A stretch of DNA of 39,353 nt, taken from Thermodesulfobacteriota bacterium. Its GTDB lineage: Bacteria > Desulfobacterota > Dissulfuribacteria > Dissulfuribacterales > QOAL01. Where the stretch lies: contig JAADCZ010000161.1 of assembly GCA_013154175.1 (NCBI GenBank), positions 1 through 39,353 of the forward strand. The letters are read 5' to 3'. Numbering within the stretch: position 1 is the stretch's first letter; each line of letters opens with the position of its first letter. Below the pieces are notes generated by a model. The model was not told the origin of the DNA and searched no databases. It worked only from the letters and a program-made list of their open reading frames with translations. The position numbers and the translations under genes were made by a program. Below, piece after piece: positions 33,720-39,353 of this stretch.

Positions 33720-33806
33720 ATGGATTTTGGGAAAAAGTTCGATGAATTACTAAAATCCAAAGTGAGTCAGGAGGAACACTCTAAATGGCCATTAATCACG
33801 ATATGA
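33720..33806 (+). CDS. Possible 28-residue small protein between fliA and cheY
   Basis: An ATG at 33720 opens a frame MDFGKKFDELLKSKVSQEEHSKW... that runs through the fliA-cheY gap and ends inside cheY. No strong ribosome-binding site precedes it. The amphipathic, charged composition makes it plausible as a short peptide, but it may be chance; ribosomes reading it would deliver translation to the cheY start. Listed with low confidence because it was too short for the ORF track. Confidence 0.2.
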   Translation: MDFGKKFDELLKSKVSQEEHSKWPLITI

Positions 33807-34165
33807 AGATTCTGATTGTGGATGACTTTGCCACTATGCGCAGGATTGTAAAAAACATCCTTACACAGCTTGGTTTCAAGAATTTCATCGAGGCAGATGA
33901 CGGCTCAGTGGCATGGGAAATTCTTCAGAAGGAGCAGGTAGATTTCATCGTTTCCGACTGGAATATGCCGAAAATGCCCGGTATCGAGCTTCTCAAGAAG
34001 GTTAGGGCAGATGAGAGACTGAAGGACATTCCCTTTCTCATGGTCACTGCAGAGGCCCAGAAGGAAAACATCATCGAAGCGGTCAAGGCAAAGGTTAGCA
34101 ATTACATCGTTAAACCCTTTACACCAGAGACCTTAAGCGAGAAAATAGAAAAAATATTTGCGTGA
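33785..34165 (+). CDS. cheY: CheY, chemotaxis response regulator
   Basis: A single-domain receiver of 126 residues with the CheY pattern: ILIVDDFATMRRIVKNIL (acidic pocket), VDFIVSDWNMPKMPGIELL (phospho-acceptor Asp), PFLMVTAEAQKENIIEAV (switch Thr) and NYIVKPFTPETL (conserved Lys). Wording such as DFATMRRI and SDWNMP is typical of flagellar-motor CheY rather than of other receivers. AGGAGG lies about 8 bases before the ATG. Its likely partners are FliM and perhaps the FliN described here. Confidence 0.95.
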   Translation: MAINHDMKILIVDDFATMRRIVKNILTQLGFKNFIEADDGSVAWEILQKEQVDFIVSDWNMPKMPGIELLKKVRADERLKDIPFLMVTAEAQKENIIEAVKAKVSNYIVKPFTPETLSEKIEKIFA

Positions 34166-34181
34166 TCTCATCATGGGTTAA

Positions 34182-35369
34182 ATGGGCGAGGCCTTATCAG
34201 AAGAAAAAATTGACGACAGCTTTAGCAAAAAACTAGAGGAGTTGAGCCGCCAAATGGAAGAAGTCAACACCAAGGAACAAGGTCCGGGGTCCGAGCAGGA
34301 AGCACAAGAGATCCTGGAAGAAGAGGTGTCCCTCAATGTGGAACAGCCAGCCGACGCCTCGTCCTTGGATTCCCTCGCCCAAGAACAGGGGGAGTCATTC
34401 CCCCAAGGGGATGACGCTCCAATCGATGTCGACTATGACATTGACGACGACATTGGTGATGACATTGGGGCTGATGTTGATAGCAATGTCCCGGACGAAT
34501 CAGGGACTCAAGAGGGCCCTTCCCAGACCGAGGCCACCTCAGAGGATGCCCTTGGCATATCTGTCGAGGATGACGAATTGTGGGAAGAGGATGAAACAGA
34601 GGAAATCCCACTTTTCGAAGACGAACTTCTTGATGAGATAAGCCAAGAGGAAGAAAAGGAGCAGGCCGCCCAGGAAGCTGGCGGTGCTGCTGCCGGTGAT
34701 GAGGGGTCGGCATCCCAGGGAGATCCAGAGGGTGCTGTGGCGCAAGAGGCTTCGTCTGATGAGGATGACTCCAAGTCACGGCCCGAGCATGAAGGCCCAG
34801 ACAATGAGGGCGACGAGGCAGGTGAGGCGGCCCCACAGGAGGCCCAGGCCCCTGAGCCCAGTTTGTTGATGCGCCTTGTACCCTGGATAATCACCGGTGT
34901 TTCCTCGTGTCTGCTTGTTGCAGGTATCTTCACCTTCTGGATGTTGTGGAAGGGGGCCGTATCTGCCAAGCCTGAAAACCCACAGCCAACCCCGGCCAAG
35001 ACAGAGGCTCCGGCCAAGAATGTCGCCAAGCCAGTTGCCCAGACAGAAAAGAAGGTAACGGCCCACGGCTTTGAGGCCCTGGATCTTGCTCCCTTCATTA
35101 TTCCGGGCAAAAGTGGCGGCGAGCTCGTGTTCTTCAAACTCGAAGTGGAGCTTGTCGTGCCAGATGCCTCGACCAAACAGAAACTTATTAGGCGTCAGGC
35201 ATGGCTTCGTGATATAATCTATCAGGAACTGAAGGGGCTGGATATCTCTTCCGGGGTAAAGGGAGATATCTTGGAGCGATACAGGGTGCCTCTTTTGAAG
35301 CGCCTGAACAAGGAATTTGCCCCGCTCAAGATCGAGGATATAAGGCTCATGGGTTACTTGTTGAGGTAA
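34182..35369 (+). CDS. Second FliL-like membrane protein with a long acidic cytoplasmic region
   Basis: The 395-residue protein has a very acidic low-complexity N-terminal region (1-225, rich in E, D and Q; for example DYDIDDDIGDDIGADVD), one membrane helix at about 230-255 (LVPWIITGVSSCLLVAGIFTFWMLW), a Pro/Ala/Lys linker and a C-terminal domain of about 110 residues. That domain (LDLAPFIIPGKSGGELVFFKLEVELVVPD, then IRRQAWLRDIIYQEL, then RYRVPLLKRLNKEF) follows the layout of the FliL periplasmic domain, though it ends in MGYLLR rather than FxxFVVQ. It is therefore probably a FliL paralogue in the same operon. Function is unproven; a stator- or ring-associated role is the natural guess. Confidence 0.72.
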   Translation: MGEALSEEKIDDSFSKKLEELSRQMEEVNTKEQGPGSEQEAQEILEEEVSLNVEQPADASSLDSLAQEQGESFPQGDDAPIDVDYDIDDDIGDDIGADVDSNVPDESGTQEGPSQTEATSEDALGISVEDDELWEEDETEEIPLFEDELLDEISQEEEKEQAAQEAGGAAAGDEGSASQGDPEGAVAQEASSDEDDSKSRPEHEGPDNEGDEAGEAAPQEAQAPEPSLLMRLVPWIITGVSSCLLVAGIFTFWMLWKGAVSAKPENPQPTPAKTEAPAKNVAKPVAQTEKKVTAHGFEALDLAPFIIPGKSGGELVFFKLEVELVVPDASTKQKLIRRQAWLRDIIYQELKGLDISSGVKGDILERYRVPLLKRLNKEFAPLKIEDIRLMGYLLR

Positions 35370-35371
35370 GA

Positions 35372-35674
35372 ATGCCAGAAGGATATGTACGGGACATAAG
35401 CCCCCTCGTTAATATCACGCCAGTTCGGCCTCATCCTGAATTCATAAGGCAGGAGGGGAGGCGACGTGGCGGTACGGGCAAGAGGGGACATCCTGGCAAA
35501 AATGATGGCGATGAAGACAAACACAAGGCCCAATCGACCCTCTCCGAAGACAGGGTAACCCTACATTCAGAACGAGATGCATCCGCCCCAGGAACAGACC
35601 CCCCTAAAGACAAAAAAGCCCAGACAGCCACGAGTGAAACCACCATTCCACGACATATAGACGTCAGGATTTAA
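35372..35674 (+). CDS. Small basic hypothetical protein at the end of the flagellar operon
   Basis: A 100-residue, mostly disordered protein rich in Arg, Lys, Gly and charged residues (RRRGGTGKRGHPGKNDGDEDKHKAQ). No signal peptide, membrane helix or known motif is recognised. It begins 2 bases after the FliL-like gene and ends 5 bases before the DUF2802-like gene, so it is likely translated as part of that run. The conserved-looking ends (MPEGYVRDISPLVNITPV and PRHIDVRI) suggest a short functional peptide at each terminus. Its reality rests on tight spacing and consistent frame. Confidence 0.6.
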   Translation: MPEGYVRDISPLVNITPVRPHPEFIRQEGRRRGGTGKRGHPGKNDGDEDKHKAQSTLSEDRVTLHSERDASAPGTDPPKDKKAQTATSETTIPRHIDVRI

Positions 35675-35679
35675 TCGTC

Positions 35680-36090
35680 ATGGATACCTCACAGGTCCTA
35701 ATCGTTGTCTCCATTCTTTGTGATTTGGTGCTCTTTGCCCTGTTTGGATGGCTTTTTTGGCGCATAAGGGCCCTCAGTGGAGACAGATTGCAGGAACTTA
35801 TCGATCAGCTCAAGGAGAGCCAGGAGCTTGCCAAAAGGCTGCAGGCCCTTGTGGAGGAAAAGGCGCGTCTGGCCAAGAGGCTCGAGGCCACCCTGAAAGA
35901 TGGCAGTGAAGTAAAGAAAGGGGAATGGGCAGCTTCGGATACGCACCGAAACACAGAAAACAGACGGGAACGGGTTCTGGAGCTGATGAATAAGGGGCTT
36001 GGTGTCTCCGAGATTTCAGAGGCCACTGGCATGTCTGCGGCAGAGGTTGAGTTTATCCTGGCGGTGCAGAAGGTTCGGCCTGGTAGCTGA
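35680..36090 (+). CDS. DUF2802-like membrane-anchored small protein
   Basis: The 136-residue protein has an N-terminal membrane helix (VLIVVSILCDLVLFALFGWLFWRI), a coiled-coil segment (ELIDQLKESQELAKRLQALVEEKARLAKRLEATL) and a C-terminal helix-turn-helix-like segment (RRERVLELMNKGLGVSEISEATGMSAAEVEFILAVQK) that matches DUF2802 as I remember it. DUF2802 genes are often found at the end of flagellar or chemotaxis operons; function is unknown. Last gene of this plus-strand run; its stop is 34 bases from the stop of the opposing gene. Confidence 0.75.
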   Translation: MDTSQVLIVVSILCDLVLFALFGWLFWRIRALSGDRLQELIDQLKESQELAKRLQALVEEKARLAKRLEATLKDGSEVKKGEWAASDTHRNTENRRERVLELMNKGLGVSEISEATGMSAAEVEFILAVQKVRPGS

Positions 36091-36093
36091 CTT

Positions 36094-36113
36094 GGGCTTG
36101 GTGCCCCTTTTTG
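36094..36113 (+). terminator. Weak hairpin plus T-run in the convergent gap
   Basis: GGGC (36094-36097) and GCCC (36103-36106) could form a 4-bp stem around TTGGT, followed by CTTTTT. It sits just after the DUF2802-like stop in the short space between converging genes. The stem is very short, so the call is tentative. Confidence 0.25.
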
Positions 36114-36124
36114 TCCAAAGCCTC

Positions 36125-36373
36125 CTAGTCTTCTTGGTCCAGATTGACCACAGTGCAGGTCATGGTGTGCCTGATTGCATCTATTGCCTGGAGCCTCTTC
36201 ATCACAATGTGGGAAAGCTCCTCATGGGAGTCTGTCTCAACCTGGGCGATTATATCGTAGGGCCCCATGATTATGTCCAGATGTTTGATGGCATCCATCT
36301 CCTTAAGCTGTTTTACAACATCTGCAGTCTTGCCAATCTGGGTGTTTATGAGGATATATGCCTTTAGCGCCAT
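36125..36373 (-). CDS. Stand-alone Lrp/AsnC ligand-binding (RAM) domain protein
   Basis: The 82-residue protein is a single AsnC-type ligand-binding domain (ALKAYILINTQIGKTADVVKQLKEMDAIKHLDIIMGPYDIIAQVETDSHEEL, then IDAIRHTMTCTVVN) with no helix-turn-helix. Such proteins are expected to assemble into ring-like oligomers and bind small ligands such as amino acids. The AGGAGGT site lies over the stop of the preceding one-TM gene, with 3 bases between stop and start, implying translational coupling. Confidence 0.9.
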   Translation of the reverse strand: MALKAYILINTQIGKTADVVKQLKEMDAIKHLDIIMGPYDIIAQVETDSHEELSHIVMKRLQAIDAIRHTMTCTVVNLDQED

Positions 36374-36376
36374 TTC

Positions 36377-36598
36377 TTACCTCCTTTCTTGCTCCGTGGC
36401 TTCCTGCCCTTTATCTCTTTTTCTTGCCTCATACTGCTCCATCTTGCGCTGGGCAAAAATGTCCAGACCAAGCCTGAACAGTAGCAGGCTTCCTATGACA
36501 GTCAGGGGGCCGAGGAAAAAGGCCTTCAGCCCCTTGCCCTTCTTATCTCCTGTCTTCTTGTCATTTTTGTTGCGTGCTGCACGCGCTTGCGCTTCCAC
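36377..36598 (-). CDS. Small single-TM hypothetical protein
   Basis: A 73-residue protein with a basic N-terminus (RAARNKNDKKTGDKKGKG), one hydrophobic stretch (AFFLGPLTVIGSLLLFRLGLDIF) and a charged tail (RKMEQYEARKRDKGQEATEQERR). It starts at GTG 36598 with AAGGAGG about 11 bases before, inside the end of the YkgJ-type gene, which it overlaps by 38 bases. I do not recognise a family. Its position between the cysteine-cluster gene and the AsnC-domain gene suggests a three-gene operon. Confidence 0.65.
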   Translation of the reverse strand: MEAQARAARNKNDKKTGDKKGKGLKAFFLGPLTVIGSLLLFRLGLDIFAQRKMEQYEARKRDKGQEATEQERR

Positions 36599-37355
36599 AG
36601 GCCAGGCATCCTCCTTGAAACAGCTTTTTCTTTACCCATCTCATTCCATATTTTAGAAGTTCCTCTTCATCCTTGGAAATAAGCTCTATGAGTTCCGGAT
36701 CTTCCATGTATCTGTCCAGGTTTGGTCCTTCGAGGAAACTTTGGCGAAAGGCATCGATGTCATAGCAACCCATATAAAATATCTCTATCTGGTCGGCGTT
36801 TAGGTGTTCAATGCCAGATTCGGTCTTGGCCTGGAGGAGCTCACCGAAGATGTCATTCATTTCATTGTATTTTTCAATGCCTTCGTTTTCCTTCCATTCC
36901 TTGACTGTCCATTCCTTGCAGTCCCTGAAACCATGACAGTCTGGCTCCCTGACGATGTAGTAAAACTCTTCGACCTGGTCTGAATCCTTGCTGCGTTTTG
37001 CCATGCGGGCAAGGGGGTAGGTGCGGCAGGCACCAGGACGAGCGTCATAAACGGTGCAACCCTTTCCCTCTTCAAGAAATGGGCATTTGAGATAGGGCCC
37101 GTCCATCTTGAGCACAACGACGGGCAGGCCCGAGCCGAAACCAACGTGGACCGATGTGTACTTTTTGAGAAAATCCCCTGACTTCATCCCCAGCTTGTTC
37201 TTGAGCCTGAGGATGTCATAGGGCATGAGTACCAGGTTGATGTCATAGCAGCACCTTGTGAAGCATTTCTTTTCAGGGGTGCAAGAAAAACAGAATGTGC
37301 TGTCGTCTGTAAGTTGTCTCGAGTCGTCAAGATATGATTCTGGTCCCTGGGACAT
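36561..37355 (-). CDS. YkgJ-type cysteine-cluster protein (Fe-S or zinc binding)
   Basis: A 264-residue cytoplasmic protein with the YkgJ/UPF0153 pattern: TFCFSCTPEKKCFTRCCYDINLVLMPYDILRL near residues 20-50, then LKCPFLEEGKGCTVYDARPGACRTYPLARM. The eight or so conserved cysteines are thought to bind a metal or iron-sulfur cluster; no activity is established. The length is greater than simple YkgJ proteins because of a helical C-terminal half ending in GGCLACGSASACSTQQK, with extra cysteines. AGGAG precedes the ATG. Confidence 0.9.
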   Translation of the reverse strand: MSQGPESYLDDSRQLTDDSTFCFSCTPEKKCFTRCCYDINLVLMPYDILRLKNKLGMKSGDFLKKYTSVHVGFGSGLPVVVLKMDGPYLKCPFLEEGKGCTVYDARPGACRTYPLARMAKRSKDSDQVEEFYYIVREPDCHGFRDCKEWTVKEWKENEGIEKYNEMNDIFGELLQAKTESGIEHLNADQIEIFYMGCYDIDAFRQSFLEGPNLDRYMEDPELIELISKDEEELLKYGMRWVKKKLFQGGCLACGSASACSTQQK

Positions 37356-37393
37356 ATTTTTTGCGCTCCTTTATCCAAAAAATGGCGTTATTT

Positions 37394-38074
37394 TTAAAGA
37401 ATCGATAAGAATATGGTGCTGAGCCTGAAAGTAAGGTTACTTTCGAGCCCGCTCCTAAGATAAATATCATCTTGAATTCGCGTCAACATCTGCGTCAAGA
37501 TTACTTCAAATCCCATATTTATGTAGCCATTGTCAAGGGCCTGGTTGGTAATGAACATGAGGTGACCACCCTGGTCCCTGTAGGTCTTGAGGCGCCATTT
37601 TGCCTGGGAGATGTTGCTGTAGAGCCTTTCGAGCCTTTTGACATCTATCTGGCATCCTGTAAGGAAAGGGCCGTGCCCTGTGTTGTAGGCCTCATCTACC
37701 CCCTTTTTAAGTCCCAGAATGAAAACAAGCACCCTGTCGCGCTCAGGGGGAGTAGGGGCAAAGGATGCCTCGAGAAGCTGGTGCGACATGGATATCCGAA
37801 GCTCATAGGGAATGGTGTAGGGGCTCGTTTCCCCAAAGATGGCCCTGATTTTTGCCCTTCGTCTTTCAGGGTCGGGTTCATAACAGGGATTTTTGGCATA
37901 AAGCCTGTTGGCCAGGGTCCTTATGGATTCGTAATGCTTCTTTACATGGTAGTTTATTATCTTTACGTCCGGGCTTAAAAGGGCATTTGAGCAGCGTTCC
38001 CTTACGCTTGAACATCCTCCAAGGGCTAGAATCAGCCCCAAAATCATAGTCAAATGTGAAAGGCGCCCTGTCAT
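37394..38074 (-). CDS. Predicted lipoprotein of unknown function
   Basis: A 226-residue protein with a lipoprotein signal peptide (MTGRLSHLTMILGLILALGGC, lipobox LGGC at residue 21). The mature part is helical, with DRVLVFILGLKKGVDEAYNTGHGPFLTGCQIDVKRLERLYSNI and WRLKTYRDQGGHLMFITNQALDNGYINMGFEVILTQML. No enzymatic motif is recognised. It follows hemW on the same strand after 9 bases. Confidence 0.7.
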   Translation of the reverse strand: MTGRLSHLTMILGLILALGGCSSVRERCSNALLSPDVKIINYHVKKHYESIRTLANRLYAKNPCYEPDPERRRAKIRAIFGETSPYTIPYELRISMSHQLLEASFAPTPPERDRVLVFILGLKKGVDEAYNTGHGPFLTGCQIDVKRLERLYSNISQAKWRLKTYRDQGGHLMFITNQALDNGYINMGFEVILTQMLTRIQDDIYLRSGLESNLTFRLSTIFLSIL

Positions 38075-38083
38075 ACGAATCTG

Positions 38084-39229
38084 TCATACAAAGTAGCTAA
38101 GCACGTAATTAGAGATATACCTTCCCCTCTTGGTTAGACGTATGGTGGAATGCTCCTCTTTTGCTTCCATAAGGCCCAGGGAACACATCCTTTCAAGGCT
38201 CTTTCCATAGTATTTGAAAGGGTCAATTCCAAAACGGGTGATAAAGAGGTTCCTGTCTATTCCCTTCGTCATTCTAAGGCCCATGATAAAACTTTCCCTG
38301 AAACGGGCCTCGATATCAAGGGTTTCCCTCTCCTCAAAGGCCAGTCTTCCTGTCTGGATACGTTTCATATACTCTGGAAGACCCTTTGTGTTGAAATATC
38401 TTGTACCGCCCATAAATGAAACGGCTCCACAGCCAAGGCCAACATAGTCGCCGCACATCCAGTAGTTTATGTTATGCACGCATTCATGGCCAGGGACGGC
38501 AAAGTTTGAGATTTCATACTGCCTAAACCCCTGCTTATTTAGAAAATCTTCCAGAAACTGGGTGAGTTCCAGGCTTCTTTCCTGGCTTGGAAGGGAGATT
38601 TCCCCCTTGGTAACAAGCTGTTTCAGGGGTGTTCCATCCTCGAGTGTAAGCTCATAGGCGGAAATGTGGGTGGGCTCAAGGCCAATGAGGCGCACTAAGG
38701 TTTTTGAAAGCCACCTCGTGTCCTGGCCAGGAAGGCCGTAAATGATGTCTACGCAAAGTTCTTCAAAGCCCACGTCCCTTACGAGTTTGCATGCCTTAAT
38801 GGCATCTTCTGGCGAATGAATACGTCCAAGGATTTCAAGGCCGCCACTTGTCAGATCCTGGATGCCAAGGCTTATCCGGTTGATCCCTGCATCCCTCAGT
38901 GTCTCAAGAAGGGGCTTATTTACCGATTCAGGGTTACATTCAAGGCTTGCCTCCACTAGCCCTTTTCTGTCTATGGCAAAGAGCTCCATCAGGGAATCAA
39001 CGAGGTCCCGTGCAGTTGGGGCAGCAAGCAGGGAAGGGGTTCCACCACCAATATAGATGGTATCTATTTGGATTTTTTCAAGAAATCCTTGCTCCCTAAG
39101 GATTTTTGCTTCCTGTTTGATGGCAGATACATACTCCTTTTCATGATGCTCCATGCCCTCAAAGGATACAAATGAGCAGTACCTACACTTTTTTTTGCAA
39201 AAGGGGATGTGAACGTAGAGTCCAGCCAA
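38084..39229 (-). CDS. hemW: HemW, radical SAM heme chaperone (HemN-like)
   Basis: The 381-residue protein has the radical SAM signature at its very start, LYVHIPFCKKKCRYCSFVSF (CxxxCxxC), followed by YIGGGTPSLL, SLECNPESVN, NRISLGIQDL, CVDIIYGLPGQD and an HxxxY-type YEISNFAVPGHECVHNINYW region, all typical of HemW. These proteins deliver heme and are often misnamed coproporphyrinogen III oxidase; the cysteine spacing favours HemW over HemN. The start is TTG at 39229, only 5 bases after the upstream stop. Confidence 0.92.
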   Translation of the reverse strand: MAGLYVHIPFCKKKCRYCSFVSFEGMEHHEKEYVSAIKQEAKILREQGFLEKIQIDTIYIGGGTPSLLAAPTARDLVDSLMELFAIDRKGLVEASLECNPESVNKPLLETLRDAGINRISLGIQDLTSGGLEILGRIHSPEDAIKACKLVRDVGFEELCVDIIYGLPGQDTRWLSKTLVRLIGLEPTHISAYELTLEDGTPLKQLVTKGEISLPSQERSLELTQFLEDFLNKQGFRQYEISNFAVPGHECVHNINYWMCGDYVGLGCGAVSFMGGTRYFNTKGLPEYMKRIQTGRLAFEERETLDIEARFRESFIMGLRMTKGIDRNLFITRFGIDPFKYYGKSLERMCSLGLMEAKEEHSTIRLTKRGRYISNYVLSYFV

Positions 39230-39234
39230 TTCAG

Positions 39235-39353
39235 CTACTTTTTCTTGTGCTGACAGAAAAGGAACTTCTCCACACTTTCTGCCCTGGAGCTTTTTGGTTT
39301 AAAAATCTTGACACTCTTGAAAAGCTCCTGGGCCTCCCTTTTTAACTGGGGGA
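39235..39353 (-). CDS. rlmE: RlmE/FtsJ-like 23S rRNA 2'-O-methyltransferase, C-terminal fragment
   Basis: Not in the ORF track. On the minus strand a frame open at the window edge ends with TAG at 39235-39237. The deduced end, QELFKSVKIFKPKSSRAESVEKFLFCQHKKK, matches the C-terminus of RlmE as I remember it (LFxxVKxxKPxxSRxxSxExYLV). RlmE methylates U2552 of 23S rRNA. Only about 38 codons are visible, so the identity is fairly likely rather than certain. It precedes hemW by 5 bases. Confidence 0.65.
   Translation of the reverse strand, partial: PQLKREAQELFKSVKIFKPKSSRAESVEKFLFCQHKKK

Overview
The window looks like a chromosomal segment of a Gram-negative, flagellated bacterium, most likely in the Desulfobacterota (former Deltaproteobacteria). 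This rests on a DUF6178-like protein, the sigma-54-driven flagellar export/C-ring operon, abundant NtrC/HD-GYP regulators and lipid A-type aminoarabinose genes. Composition looks even, near 50% G+C by eye. I saw no tRNA, rRNA, CRISPR array, transposase or integrase, and no obvious island boundary. The species is not determinable from what I can see.

Layout. (1) 1-3760 (+): the 3' part of recB overlapped by recD, a RecBCD-type repair nuclease. (2) 3824-5900 (-): a cobalamin riboswitch with its own transcription terminator, then a BtuF-like B12-binding protein and a precorrin-2 C20-methyltransferase (B12 uptake plus synthesis). (3) 5971-7698 (-): a DUF6178-like protein. (4) 7812-14669 (+): a signalling block with a receiver-SHOCT-like protein, a receiver-GAF-HD-GYP c-di-GMP phosphodiesterase, a histidine-kinase-like protein with a poorly conserved ATPase half, an SGNH hydrolase, a zinc metallopeptidase of M3 type and a sigma-54 response regulator. 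(5) 14677-18577 (+): an exported acidic repeat protein and a large unfamiliar AAA ATPase; this is the least explained part of the window. (6) 18580-22984 (+): PAP2 phosphatase, ArnA-type formyltransferase, ArnA-type decarboxylase and ArnT-like transferase, probably a lipid A/cell-surface sugar modification set in which ArnA is split into two genes. (7) 23088-36090 (+): a sigma-54 promoter inside a perfect inverted repeat, then fliL-fliM-fliN-fliO-fliP-fliQ-fliR-flhB-flhA-flhF-flhG-fliA-cheY, a second FliL-like membrane protein, a small hypothetical protein and a DUF2802-like protein. (8) 36125-39353 (-): a stand-alone AsnC/Lrp ligand-binding domain, a one-TM small protein, a YkgJ-type cysteine-cluster protein, a lipoprotein, hemW and the 3' end of an rlmE-like rRNA methyltransferase.

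How it fits together. The flagellar block supplies the switch (FliM, FliN), the export gate (FliPQR-FlhBA), placement/number control (FlhF, FlhG), the late sigma factor (FliA) and a CheY. The sigma-54 promoter before fliL and the NtrC-type regulator about 9 kb upstream make a regulatory link possible but not shown. Points of most interest are the AAA ATPase/exported repeat protein pair, the FlhB with NPTR in place of NPTH, the FliN with two FliM-like N-terminal motifs, the second FliL-like protein, and the B12 riboswitch whose terminator and antiterminator can be read directly.
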